Assembly: GCA_041660525.1 (NCBI GenBank)
Contig: JBAZWD010000003.1
Span: 1 to 64,000, forward strand
Length of the DNA: 64,000 nt
Direction: 5' to 3'
From: JABCZS01 sp041660525
Lineage (GTDB): Bacteria > Pseudomonadota > Gammaproteobacteria > JABCZS01
The number at the start of each line of letters is the position of its first letter. Positions within the stretch are counted from its first letter, which is position 1. A program made the position numbers and the translations under genes. Positions 8,023-16,921 of this stretch are shown here, one piece after another. The notes beneath the pieces were generated by a model. The model searched no databases, was not told where the DNA came from, and worked only from the letters and a program-made list of their open reading frames with translations.

Positions 8023-8187
8023 CTATCGCCCACCAAAGAGATGTAAAACTAAAGTCACTAAAAATAATACGACAAAAATAAAGAATATGATTTTAGCAAT
8101 GCCCACTGCTTCTGCGGCTATACCCGTAAAACCAAACACACCTGCAATAAGTGCAACAACTAAGAAAATCAGTACCCAATTTAACAT
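8023..8187 (-). CDS. DUF1328/YtjA family small membrane protein
   Basis: A 54-residue open frame reads MLNWVLIFLVVALIAGVFGF, then TGIAAEAVGIAKIIFFIFVV and a short hydrophobic tail ending LFGGR. This is the characteristic DUF1328 sequence: two transmembrane helices separated by the small TGIAAEA turn. These peptides are common in proteobacteria and are linked to envelope stress only by association. A GGAGAT ribosome-binding site sits just ahead of the start. It lies 46 bp downstream of the NRAMP-like gene's start and reads away from it towards the LtrA terminator. Confidence 0.9.
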   Translation of the reverse strand: MLNWVLIFLVVALIAGVFGFTGIAAEAVGIAKIIFFIFVVLFLVTLVLHLFGGR

Positions 8188-8233
8188 GATATCTCCTAAA
8201 TTATATTTATATATCTACAGCATAGTTGCTTAA

Positions 8234-9484
8234 TTATTTTTGTAAAATCATACCCAATGCAGCCATGAGCATGCCTAAAAATGTAATGCTAACCAAAACC
8301 TTGGATAGCCTGCCGCTGGCATACTCACCCATAATTTCTTTATTTTTTGCGATTAGACCTATGATGAAGATAAGCGGTACAGCAATAATACCATTAAGGA
8401 CTGCAGAGTAAATTAAGGCTTTAATGGGATCAATACCAATAAAATTAAGACCTAAACCTACGAAAGTTGAAATAATAATGATGCCGTAAAAAAATCGTGC
8501 TTGCTTGAATTTTAACGATAAGCCCTGAGTATGATTAAATGTTTCACATAACGCATAAGCGGCAGAAGCTGCGAGCACAGGAACAGAAATTAAGCCTAAA
8601 CCAATAATGCCAGTTGCGAAAATAATTTTTGCAAGCAGACCTGCATGAGGAAAATTTTGCACCAAAGGTTCTAAAGCTTTGGCGGCATCTGCTGCAGTAT
8701 TAATATTGGTAATACCGTTAGTGTATAGTACAGTTGCTGTAACGATAATAATGGCCCAAGCGGCACATTCAGAAAATAGCATGCCTAAAAAGTTATCGAT
8801 ACGTAAATTGCGAATATAATGTTTAGTAACTTTTTGAGTTTGCACTTCTTCTACTTCTTGTGAAGCCTGCCAGAAAAATAAATAAGGTGAAATAGTGGTG
8901 CCCAATACTGCGACTAACATGAATAAAAACTGAAAATCGTATTGAAAGTTTGGAATAAATGTCGCTTTTAAAATATGCCACCAATCAGCATTTACAATGA
9001 ATATGGTGATGGGATAAGAAAATAATGAGAGACATAACCATTTTAAAATTTTTGCGTAAGTTTTATAGTCAAGAAATATCACCAATAACAAAATAATAAA
9101 AGTAAAGGTAAAACATAAAACAACATAATCCAGTGGAATAAGTAATTGCGCCGCGGCTGCCATGGCGCCAATGTCTGCGCCGATATTAATCGTATTTGCA
9201 ATTAATAATAAAGATACAACAAAATATAACAAACCTTTACTGTAATGTTCACGTAGCACATGCGCTATACCTTTTCCTGTGACTGCGCCTATCCTCGCAC
9301 ATGCTTCTTGGATCCCGGCTTGTAGGGGTAACATGTATAATGCAGTCCATAAAAGACCAAAGCCAAATTGCGCACCGGCTTGCGAGTAAGTTGCAATGCC
9401 TGAAGGATCATCATCCGCTGCCCCTGTTACAAGACCTGGGCCGAGCATGCGAAAAAACTTTTTAAACTTTGAGTTATGACTCAT
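8234..9484 (-). CDS. NRAMP-related divalent metal transporter with non-canonical ion site
   Basis: This 416-residue protein has about 11 transmembrane helices in the NRAMP/SLC11 arrangement. In helix 1 the usual DPGN is replaced by DPSG (AADDDPSGIATYSQAGAQFG, near residues 23-42). In helix 6 the usual MPH is replaced by SPY (TTISPYLFFWQASQEVEE). Those positions coordinate Mn2+ and Fe2+ in the classical family. Related groups with altered sites include Mg2+ carriers, so ion choice should not be assumed. It is monocistronic by spacing. Confidence 0.82.
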   Translation of the reverse strand: MSHNSKFKKFFRMLGPGLVTGAADDDPSGIATYSQAGAQFGFGLLWTALYMLPLQAGIQEACARIGAVTGKGIAHVLREHYSKGLLYFVVSLLLIANTINIGADIGAMAAAAQLLIPLDYVVLCFTFTFIILLLVIFLDYKTYAKILKWLCLSLFSYPITIFIVNADWWHILKATFIPNFQYDFQFLFMLVAVLGTTISPYLFFWQASQEVEEVQTQKVTKHYIRNLRIDNFLGMLFSECAAWAIIIVTATVLYTNGITNINTAADAAKALEPLVQNFPHAGLLAKIIFATGIIGLGLISVPVLAASAAYALCETFNHTQGLSLKFKQARFFYGIIIISTFVGLGLNFIGIDPIKALIYSAVLNGIIAVPLIFIIGLIAKNKEIMGEYASGRLSKVLVSITFLGMLMAALGMILQK

Positions 9485-9534
9485 GTGCTGTTCCCTTCAT
9501 TTTGGTGCTAATCTTAACAAGTACTTTATACATT

Positions 9535-10611
9535 TTAGAGCGTTTGTTTTAATTTGCTTAATGCATGCACTATTTCTTCTGCAGACATACGATTAGTGTT
9601 TTTTTGCCAGCAATGTTTAATAACATGAACATACGCAACAGGCGCATTTTCTTTTATTTCTGGCCGAAGGTCATTAATAATATTTTGATATAATTCAAGC
9701 GATGGCACTAAGCCATTAAATGCTTTTTTATGATACAACAATTCCCAAAGCAACATTGCAAATGCATAAATATCACTTGAGCAACTATAATTTAGTGTAT
9801 TGTCGCTCTCATCATCTAAAGTTTCATTTTCTACAGACAAACAGGAAAGAAAAAATAAGGTAAATGTATCAATAAAAGTTCCACATCTATCCATGTGTTC
9901 TCTATCATTGTGCTCATCTTTATTTTCATCAATAATAGCTTGCAGCAATTCAGGCGCCATATTTTTACTAGTGCCGCATTGTTCGCCCGAGACAGTTTCT
10001 TGGCCTGCCTCTTTTTCTAAAGCTAAGCCAAAATCACTTAACTTTGCATGTTCGTGATAAAAATCTAGTAATACATTTTCACTTTTTAAATCACGATGAA
10101 TAATATTGTTGCTGTGTAAATAATATATGGCACTGGCAATATCGTGCGCGATAACAACACGCCATAACATGGATATTTTTTTAGGATCTGGATTTTTTTT
10201 TAAAAAATCAAAAAGTGAGCCTCCCTCCATGTATTCCGTGATAATACACTGGTGATCGCCTTCATCAACTATTGCCTTTAGTCCAAGAATATGAGGATGG
10301 TTTAGTTTTTTATGAATTGCGACTTCATATAAAAATGCTTTTTTATTAACAGTATGAAGTATTTTGACAGCAACTATACCTAGGTTCTCATTGTGGGTAG
10401 CGTAATAAACGCAGCCGAAAGTGCCGCTGCCAATAAGCTTGCTCATAATAAAGTCGTTATAAGATGCTGTTTGTGCATGACTACTAGATGAAGCTTGCCT
10501 ATTACGCATACCATCTGAAAGGCTTAAACTAGACATAGAAGAATTAGAGCCACGCGAAGAGCTTAGGGAAAAATTGCTGGGTGATAATGTAGTATCATAA
10601 TTGGGCAACAT
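9535..10611 (-). CDS. Eukaryote-like Ser/Thr protein kinase, effector candidate
   Basis: This 358-residue soluble kinase shows every core motif: glycine loop GSGTFG (61-66), Lys83 in AVKIL, Glu96, HRDLKSEN (172-179), DFG (193-195) and APE (219-221). A low-complexity Ser-rich leader fills residues 1-50. About 55 residues (roughly 223-277), rich in Asp and Glu, are inserted between APE and the SSDIYAFAMLLWE helix. There is no transmembrane or PASTA segment, unlike bacterial PknB-type kinases. The motifs are closer to eukaryotic TKL-type kinases. Delivery into a host cell is inferred, not shown. The promoter region is short and unremarkable. Confidence 0.9.
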   Translation of the reverse strand: MLPNYDTTLSPSNFSLSSSRGSNSSMSSLSLSDGMRNRQASSSSHAQTASYNDFIMSKLIGSGTFGCVYYATHNENLGIVAVKILHTVNKKAFLYEVAIHKKLNHPHILGLKAIVDEGDHQCIITEYMEGGSLFDFLKKNPDPKKISMLWRVVIAHDIASAIYYLHSNNIIHRDLKSENVLLDFYHEHAKLSDFGLALEKEAGQETVSGEQCGTSKNMAPELLQAIIDENKDEHNDREHMDRCGTFIDTFTLFFLSCLSVENETLDDESDNTLNYSCSSDIYAFAMLLWELLYHKKAFNGLVPSLELYQNIINDLRPEIKENAPVAYVHVIKHCWQKNTNRMSAEEIVHALSKLKQTL

Positions 10612-10674
10612 ATATTTATACTAATCCATCTATAAGTATCTTGTCGACGATTATTTCAATTACTTAAGAAAATA

Positions 10675-11772
10675 TTAATTTTTATGTTGTTGTTTAGGAA
10701 AAGGCATATCTAAAATAGCATAACGGAAGATATAAACGCAGACAGGCACACCAAGCAATAAGCCCCAGATGCCAAAGAAATGTTCACCAACAAATAATAT
10801 GGTTAACACTAAGAGTGGATGAATTTTTAAGAAATCACCCATAATTCTAGGGTTTAAAACATATGCTTCAAAAATATGTATAAATGTGATCAAACCTATT
10901 GCTTCTAACATTAAAATAAATCCATTTGTTTGCAAAGCAACCAGTGAAATGGGAATACTAGAAATAAATACGCCAAGAACCGGAATAAAGCTGCATAAAA
11001 ACACAAATAAAGACATTAATTCTGCTAAGGGAATATTTAAAAACTTCATGCCTATATAAGTTAAGATAGTGTTACATACGGCGATGACTGCTTGCGCTGC
11101 AAATGCTTTACCCATTACATCACTGAAGGTGCTTAAACCCGGGGTAATTGTGTCATAAAATTCTTTGAGACGCGTATTGCGTAATGATAGAAATTGCGTA
11201 TGTAAACGTGGAATGTCCAATACGATAATAAAACTAAAAATAATCGATATAAAAAACTGAATAAAAAAGGAAGCGGTATTTTTGATGACTGATGCAATCA
11301 TCAACGTGATTTCTCCTAAATGTGCGGAGAGAAATCCTTGTACATTTTCAATGATTTTTTTATAGTGGGCTGAAGAAGTGATATTCATCCATTGGTCTGC
11401 GCCCAAATAATTAATTGCAATTTCATTTATTTTTTGACGCGGGTCCACTTGCGTGATCGTTGTAACCAATTCATCACCTTGGCGCAACATCGCCGGGAAT
11501 ATCATTAAACTGGCCAGATATAGAAATAGTAAAAATATGACATAAATGCCCACCACATTGGCTCTGCGAAACCAAAGACTATTTTTTAAATGTGTAGGGG
11601 CTGCGCGATTAATTTGTTTGATGGCATTGTGTGCCACATAGCTTAAGATGAAGGTTACAAAAATGACCGCTAAAAAGCTGCGCATGGTCCAGATGGCCAA
11701 GCCAAACAAACCCCATAGAAGCAATTTTTCCCAGGGGACGTGTTTAAAAAAATGTATGGTAGAAGTGTTCAT
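10675..11772 (-). CDS. AI-2E family transporter (PerM/UPF0118)
   Basis: This 365-residue membrane protein has the family plan: an N-terminal pair of helices, a soluble stretch (about 90-150), then a run of helices. It contains the characteristic PVLGVFISSIPISLVAL (around residue 262) and an ending like GIWGLLLGVPVCVYIFRYA. Members export autoinducer-2 or, in some cases, act as ion antiporters or permeases, so the substrate is open. It is transcribed divergently from the LysE-type gene across only 45 bp. Confidence 0.87.
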   Translation of the reverse strand: MNTSTIHFFKHVPWEKLLLWGLFGLAIWTMRSFLAVIFVTFILSYVAHNAIKQINRAAPTHLKNSLWFRRANVVGIYVIFLLFLYLASLMIFPAMLRQGDELVTTITQVDPRQKINEIAINYLGADQWMNITSSAHYKKIIENVQGFLSAHLGEITLMIASVIKNTASFFIQFFISIIFSFIIVLDIPRLHTQFLSLRNTRLKEFYDTITPGLSTFSDVMGKAFAAQAVIAVCNTILTYIGMKFLNIPLAELMSLFVFLCSFIPVLGVFISSIPISLVALQTNGFILMLEAIGLITFIHIFEAYVLNPRIMGDFLKIHPLLVLTILFVGEHFFGIWGLLLGVPVCVYIFRYAILDMPFPKQQHKN

Positions 11773-11817
11773 ATTATGGCAAAGTTTAGTCTATTTTTAA
11801 CTTAAAAGGCAAATAGA

Positions 11818-12432
11818 ATGCAAATAGTAGAAATTTTATTCATGGGAATACTCTTAGGCTGGGGTGCAGCCATTCCTATTGGGCCTATTAATTTAGAGAT
11901 GATCAGACGAAATTTGAATTTTGGGACAAGATTTAGCCTATTGTTTGGTTTTGGTGCTTGCAGCGCCGATGTATTGTATTTAGTGTTATTATCTTATGGC
12001 GTGTTGAGCTTACTCACCTACCCTTTAGTATTAAAAATAATAGGTATTTTAGGCGCATTTGTTTTAATCTATTTTGCCTATGGCGCTTTAACTGCCAAAC
12101 CTTCACAAGCCTTGGAAGCTTCAATACCCAAAGGCACATTATTAAGTCATTATTTATCAGGTTTATTGTTAACACTTTCTAACCCGATTACCATATTGTT
12201 TTGGGCATCCATCAGCAGCCAAGTCGTTACCTTAACTGTGTCGCATCCTAATGCACTTATTTATGCAGGCATAGGTGTTTTAATGGGTACTGTGAGCTGG
12301 GTTGTTGCTTTGAATTTATTTTTACATTTTACTAAACATAAAATATCAAATGCAGCGATTAATATGCTCAATAAAATAGGTGGTTTATTATTATTAGGTT
12401 TTGCGATATTTAGCATTTATTATGCTATCTAG
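11818..12432 (+). CDS. LysE/RhtB family amino-acid exporter
   Basis: This 204-residue protein has six hydrophobic helices. The family start AAIPIGPINLEMIRRNL (residues 19-35) and a central LTLSNPITILFWASI (around 117-131) are diagnostic of LysE/RhtB exporters, which push amino acids or their analogues out of the cell. The substrate cannot be assigned. Its last 39 bp overlap the 3' end of the convergent acyltransferase gene. Confidence 0.9.
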   Translation: MQIVEILFMGILLGWGAAIPIGPINLEMIRRNLNFGTRFSLLFGFGACSADVLYLVLLSYGVLSLLTYPLVLKIIGILGAFVLIYFAYGALTAKPSQALEASIPKGTLLSHYLSGLLLTLSNPITILFWASISSQVVTLTVSHPNALIYAGIGVLMGTVSWVVALNLFLHFTKHKISNAAINMLNKIGGLLLLGFAIFSIYYAI

Positions 12433-13464
12433 AATATAAAATCCTTGCGCAAGAATAATGCAAATAAGCGTTACCAGCACTGCAAAAAGTAATTGTATCC
12501 AAGGCCCGTCTTTTGTCGTTAAAAGTAAAATAACAAATGGCTCGCGAATAATGCCATTTAAAAGAAAAATATACAGTGAAAGCACGCCGATGTAATTTAA
12601 TAAAAAAAGTATGCGGTTATCTTCACGCGCATATTTAAATATAATCGCACATAAAAACATGATTACAATAATTGCGCATACGGGAGCCAAAAACCAAAAA
12701 GGATAAAACATATTACCTAATATTAGACCCATAGTTGCGAGCAGAATTAACCAAATGGGGACTTTGATTTTATCCAAACTCGCCACATACATCCCTAATG
12801 CAAATTCCGGTAAATGTCCTAAAACAGTCGCGGTTAAAGCATACTGTGTTGTCAATAAGATGCCTAATAAGGAAATAAATAATAAACTGACATTCCCCCA
12901 GCGCACTTGCATAGTACGTAGTGGTAAAAAAATAAAATAAAACTGCATGATTAATGACAAAAACCACCAAGGACCTATCACTAAAAAAATTTCATCAGGA
13001 TAAAAATTAGAAATAAACAATAAACGTTTTACCACATCCCAATAATCATGTGCACCCGTGCGCATGCTAAAAATGCCGTCTGAATAATGATTGAGAATAA
13101 GATAAAAAGCCATCACCAATAGCATGGGTATAATTAATTGTCGAATGCGCTTAAAAATAAACGCCACCCACATTTTAGGTTGCGTATCAATTGAACGTAC
13201 TAAACCATAAGCACTTAAAAAAATAAAAACTTGTACGCCGTAGTGCCCTAAAAATGTCATAAATATACGAACGAATTCGAGGTGATCAGCTGAAACAATA
13301 GCCATCGCATCGTTGATGCGCTGCGCATCAAAATCAAACTCATTATGCCCTAGTGTATTTTGCAGCATGGCTAAAAGATTATGGATCACAATAAACAATA
13401 TCGCGATACCTTTGCAGATTTGCGTTTGGTAAAGCGATAAGTGTTTAAACGTGAAACTGCTCAT
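12394..13464 (-). CDS. Acyltransferase family 3 (OafA-like) membrane protein
   Basis: This 356-residue integral membrane protein has about ten helices. The N-terminal QICKGIAILFIVIHNLL corresponds to the acyltransferase-3 active-site helix, where a His follows the conserved basic residue; the common RG...R..LA pattern is only partly kept. Such enzymes usually O-acetylate a surface sugar or peptidoglycan. Its start overlaps the stop of the class D beta-lactamase gene by 4 bp (ATGA), so the two should be co-translated. The pairing hints at an envelope role, which is inference. Confidence 0.8.
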   Translation of the reverse strand: MSSFTFKHLSLYQTQICKGIAILFIVIHNLLAMLQNTLGHNEFDFDAQRINDAMAIVSADHLEFVRIFMTFLGHYGVQVFIFLSAYGLVRSIDTQPKMWVAFIFKRIRQLIIPMLLVMAFYLILNHYSDGIFSMRTGAHDYWDVVKRLLFISNFYPDEIFLVIGPWWFLSLIMQFYFIFLPLRTMQVRWGNVSLLFISLLGILLTTQYALTATVLGHLPEFALGMYVASLDKIKVPIWLILLATMGLILGNMFYPFWFLAPVCAIIVIMFLCAIIFKYAREDNRILFLLNYIGVLSLYIFLLNGIIREPFVILLLTTKDGPWIQLLFAVLVTLICIILAQGFYILDSIINAKYRKT

Positions 13465-14204
13465 GCTTTTTTATTTATAAATTCAATCAGTTTAACTTTT
13501 GCATTTTCAACGCGTGCTTCCATACGCGCTATGGGTTCCGCATTAATATCTTCATCTGTACGCAAATAGGCAAAAATATATGTTTTATTATTTTTTTCGA
13601 TCCAGCCGACAAACCAGCCCAGCGGGGTCATGGAGCCCGTTTTGCCATAAAGTTCCCATTGATCATGCAAGATGCCTTTATTGATAATTTCTTTCGTATA
13701 ACGATAAGCGTTTTCAGATAAAGGCCATTTCTTGTCTATAAAATTTTTAATGAAAATAACTTGTTCTTGTGGGGAAATTTTTAAACTGGTTCCCAACCAA
13801 GCTTCAGTGAGGCCGCCAGATAAATCTTTGTTTCCATAATTAAACTCATCGATATAAGATTGAAATTTTTTCATTCCTAATTTTCGAGTTAATATTTGTG
13901 AGTACCAAACTGCAGATACGTTCATCCAAGTTTGCGGATTCAAATCTTGTTGGTGGATTTTTAATGAGGCATTATATTCAGCTTTATATTTCCAAACTGG
14001 ATCACTTGGGTTTTTAAAGATTCCAGAATCAAACCCCATAAGAGCCAAAGGTATTTTAAAAGAGGATGCGGGTGTATAGCGTATGGTGCAATCGCCCTCT
14101 TCATGAATGGTTTTACCTTGCTCATCGCTGACAATAAAACAGTTAGAAGCAGCGAAACTTAATAATGGTAAAAACAATATAAAAATTAAGCTAAATAATT
14201 TCAT
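13461..14204 (-). CDS. Class D (OXA-type) beta-lactamase
   Basis: This 247-residue secreted serine hydrolase has a signal peptide ending near LSFAAS. All class D elements are present: SSFK (Ser47, Lys50), SAV (97-99), YGN (123-125), Trp136 in the WLGTSLKISPQEQ block, and KTG (188-190). It should acylate and hydrolyse beta-lactams in the periplasm, and its spectrum cannot be predicted. I chose the start at 14204 because AGGAGG lies 4 bp ahead of it. An upstream in-frame ATG at 14237 would add 11 residues in front of the signal peptide without a better site. It overlaps the acyltransferase gene by 4 bp. Confidence 0.93.
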   Translation of the reverse strand: MKLFSLIFILFLPLLSFAASNCFIVSDEQGKTIHEEGDCTIRYTPASSFKIPLALMGFDSGIFKNPSDPVWKYKAEYNASLKIHQQDLNPQTWMNVSAVWYSQILTRKLGMKKFQSYIDEFNYGNKDLSGGLTEAWLGTSLKISPQEQVIFIKNFIDKKWPLSENAYRYTKEIINKGILHDQWELYGKTGSMTPLGWFVGWIEKNNKTYIFAYLRTDEDINAEPIARMEARVENAKVKLIEFINKKA

Positions 14205-14424
14205 AAAACCTCCTAAAATATAGTCAAATTCCCACACTGTTTTCAGACATCTGCACTTGTTATAAACCGAACTTAATTGGATAATGAATTAGATGCGGGA
14301 TTGTTAGCATAGATTAGCATGGAATAATAATAATAACACCGGCGCACTCATTTTTAAGGATTTAAAACGATCCCGCCTCTTTTAGTTATGGGCTATACTT
14401 AAGTAGAACCCTTAAGGAGCCATT

Positions 14425-14883
14425 ATGTCCAATAACCGCTTTATATTTGCTGCTATCTTGTTTATAGCGGCTTTCCCGGCTTTAGCCTTACAAGAAAGTA
14501 TAACCTGTGTATCTGAAAACAATGCATTTGTACGCTGCGCCTTGCAGCAGGCAGAGAGCCGTAATGTTGTTTTAAGCCGTACTTTATCAGGTAATTGTAA
14601 TGCCAATGGCGCTTGGGGCGCAGATAGCGCGGGTATTTGGGTTAATCATAATTGCGGTGCGGTATTTCAATACCAAGGATATAGTTACAATGATACTGTA
14701 GAGCCTTACATCTATGGCTATGCATACGGTCCTGATGCCTATTATGGACCTAATTATCTTTATTCACAGACGGGTCTATTCTTTGGCCGTGGGTACTATT
14801 ATAATGGCCATTATCGTAATGGTAATAATTACCATAATCCCAATGGAGGCTATTATCATGGCGGCAGATACTATCATCACTAA
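14425..14883 (+). CDS. Secreted DUF3011 protein with Tyr/Gly/His/Asn-rich tail
   Basis: This 152-residue protein has a signal peptide (cleavage near ALA, residue 21). A cysteine-patterned DUF3011-like domain (about 22-80) follows: ITCVSENN...C, LSRTLSGNC and IWVNHNCGAVFQ. From residue 85 the chain is a low-complexity tail rich in Tyr, Gly, His and Asn, ending in HH. The domain's function is not known, and the tail might bind metal or surfaces. AAGGAG precedes the start. It overlaps the next gene by 26 bp. Confidence 0.78.
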   Translation: MSNNRFIFAAILFIAAFPALALQESITCVSENNAFVRCALQQAESRNVVLSRTLSGNCNANGAWGADSAGIWVNHNCGAVFQYQGYSYNDTVEPYIYGYAYGPDAYYGPNYLYSQTGLFFGRGYYYNGHYRNGNNYHNPNGGYYHGGRYYHH

Positions 14884-15079
14884 AAAACATTTAATGATTT
14901 TCAGCGTTTTATTATTAAGTGCTTGTCATGAAGTGAAAAACGAAGGTGCTGTTTACACCGAAGAAGGCATGGATCCTGGCGTGCGACAAATCATGATGGA
15001 AGAAGAATCACAATATCCACAAGAAGAGGAAGGTTTAATTCCTTCGCCTTCTGATCAGCTGCATGAGTATGGGATATGA
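14858..15079 (+). CDS. Small acidic lipoprotein
   Basis: A 73-residue frame with a lipobox VLLLSAC puts the lipidated Cys at residue 23, after a hydrophobic signal. The mature part is short and acidic (EEESQYPQEEEG) with no recognised domain. I set the start at 14858, where GGAGG stands 8 bp upstream. Longer readings run back through the tail of the DUF3011 gene and look artificial. The 26-bp overlap with that gene suggests coupled translation of a secreted pair. Confidence 0.7.
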   Translation: MAADTIITKKHLMIFSVLLLSACHEVKNEGAVYTEEGMDPGVRQIMMEEESQYPQEEEGLIPSPSDQLHEYGI

Positions 15080-15091
15080 TAAACTATCCCT

Positions 15092-16057
15092 ATGATTCGT
15101 CCGCTAACTATTAAAGATCAAACTTATCCTTGTAATATTGTCCAAGGCCCGCTCGCAGGCGTGAGCTGTGCGCCCTTTCGTGCGCTTACCTTGAAATGGG
15201 GGCAGCCGGCATTTTCTTATACGGAAATGATTTCCTGTTATACCCTGATTAATTCACCTATTGCCCGGCAGCAGCGTTTTATCAAAAAAGTCCCTGGTGA
15301 AACATTATGTTTTCAACTCTCTGCGAGTCATCCCAAAGAATTAGGTATAGCCACTCAAATGGTCACGGATTACGGTGCTGATTTAATTGATTTAAATTGT
15401 GGTTGCCCGGTGAAAAAAATTCGCAGTAAAAAGGCAGGTTCACATTTATTGTCTGATGCAGGAAAATTTTACAATTTAATTCGTGCCATGAAAGATAATA
15501 CGCAACGTCCTGTTTCTGTGAAAATTCGTGTGGATGCCAATAGCACAGATAATTTTAATCAAGACATCGCTAAAGCGATTAGTGATGCTGACGCTGATTT
15601 TATTACTGTACATGGCCGGCATTGGACACAAGGTTATGATGTGAATTGCTTTTATGATGATATTGCATTTTTTGTAGATGCTTTAAATATTCCTGTGATT
15701 GGCAATGGCGATATTGCTTGTCTTGATTCATTGAATCGAATGTTTAAAACCGGTTGCGCAGGCGCCATGATCGGACGTGCTGGTGTAGGACAGCCATGGT
15801 TGATTCAACAATTAATTGCGCAGGCAAAACAACTGCCCTACTCGCCACCTACAAATAAAATTGTCGGTGAATTATTTTTAGAACACATTTTAGGATTATG
15901 CGATTTACTTTATCAAGAAAAATTCGCCATTATCCAAGCGCGATCATTTGCAAAATATTACGCACGACAATTACAACATAAAAAAGATTTTCTAGAAGAA
16001 TTTAATCAGTGCGTAACTTTAGATCATGCAACAAAAATCATTAAAAACTACTTTTAA
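15092..16057 (+). CDS. tRNA-dihydrouridine synthase family protein
   Basis: This 321-residue FMN-dependent TIM-barrel enzyme has the entry IVQGPLAGVSCAPFR (17-31), the catalytic cysteine loop DLNCGCPVKKI near residue 100, the phosphate-binding SVKIRVD, VIGNGDI and the GAMIGRAGVGQPWLI block near 224-238. It reduces uridine to dihydrouridine in tRNA. The subtype (DusA, B or C) is not clear. A short hairpin, GGGATA/TATCCC (15071-15090), sits directly before the ATG where a Shine-Dalgarno would be expected, so initiation may depend on the upstream lipoprotein gene. Confidence 0.9.
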   Translation: MIRPLTIKDQTYPCNIVQGPLAGVSCAPFRALTLKWGQPAFSYTEMISCYTLINSPIARQQRFIKKVPGETLCFQLSASHPKELGIATQMVTDYGADLIDLNCGCPVKKIRSKKAGSHLLSDAGKFYNLIRAMKDNTQRPVSVKIRVDANSTDNFNQDIAKAISDADADFITVHGRHWTQGYDVNCFYDDIAFFVDALNIPVIGNGDIACLDSLNRMFKTGCAGAMIGRAGVGQPWLIQQLIAQAKQLPYSPPTNKIVGELFLEHILGLCDLLYQEKFAIIQARSFAKYYARQLQHKKDFLEEFNQCVTLDHATKIIKNYF

Positions 16058-16061
16058 AGGT

Positions 16062-16847
16062 TTAACCTTCCGAGTGTTTCACCGCTTGGTGGTTTTTTAT
16101 GATAGATTCAAATGTTTGCATGCTATCGCCTTCTACTATTAAATAACGCGGCTGCGCCATATTATTTTCAGAGCGGCTTGCTGGGCGCCCGTCGATACTA
16201 AAAGCCATCTCATAACCTGCTTTTTGCGCAGCTTGCTCTAATTCATTATCATAAATACCAAAAGGCCATGCGAGTAAAGTAACAGGCGTGCCCATTTTTT
16301 GTTCTAATACCTTTTTGGATTTAACCAATTGTGTATCTAAATCTTTTTGAAAATCCGCCGGTAACATATTCTTTTTATCATGTTTAAAGTTTGGGTGCCA
16401 ATAGGTATGCCCTTGAATATCAAACAAGCCTGTATTTTGTAGTTCTTTTAATTGCGCCCAAGTCATCGCATAAGAAGCATTAGAAATGGCTGAAGGATAA
16501 ATGAATAAAGTAACGGGAATATTGTATTTGCGCACGATAGGCAACATATATTTATAAACGGATTCTTTACCATCATCGACAGTAATCACAACCGATTTTT
16601 CAGGAACAGAAGCGGTTTTGCCTTCTAAATAACTGACCAATTGTTTTAAGGGGATAACCGTATAGCCGTTATCTTTAATCCATTTTAATTGCGCTTCAAA
16701 TTTAGTTGTGTCTTCAGTCATGCTGCCAGGCACGCTGGGATCAAAATTATGATACGTTAAAATAGGTGTGGCAGTTGTGTTATCAGAAAAAGCTGCAGGG
16801 GCAAAAAGACAAATGGTTAAAAATAAGGCAAATAATTTACGCATCAT
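16062..16847 (-). CDS. Secreted polysaccharide deacetylase (NodB domain)
   Basis: This 261-residue protein has a signal peptide (to about residue 21) and a NodB domain. Visible motifs are the metal-binding VITVDDG (around 84-90), HTYWHP (around 142-147) and LLAWPFGIYD (about 193-202). The enzyme should remove acetyl groups from a beta-1,4/1,6 amino sugar polymer or peptidoglycan in the periplasm. It is convergent with the dihydrouridine synthase gene, 4 bp apart. Upstream lies the REPIN-like repeat. Confidence 0.9.
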   Translation of the reverse strand: MMRKLFALFLTICLFAPAAFSDNTTATPILTYHNFDPSVPGSMTEDTTKFEAQLKWIKDNGYTVIPLKQLVSYLEGKTASVPEKSVVITVDDGKESVYKYMLPIVRKYNIPVTLFIYPSAISNASYAMTWAQLKELQNTGLFDIQGHTYWHPNFKHDKKNMLPADFQKDLDTQLVKSKKVLEQKMGTPVTLLAWPFGIYDNELEQAAQKAGYEMAFSIDGRPASRSENNMAQPRYLIVEGDSMQTFESIIKNHQAVKHSEG

Positions 16848-16921
16848 GCATCTCCTAAGTTAATGATGAGATTATAGTACATAATCAGTTTACGAAACTG
16901 TGCTCATTTGAACATGCAAGC

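Noticed and set aside
14714..14857. Longer N-terminus for the lipoprotein
   Set aside because: It reads the Tyr/Gly-rich tail of the DUF3011 gene in another frame. GGAGG and the lipobox support the start at 14858.
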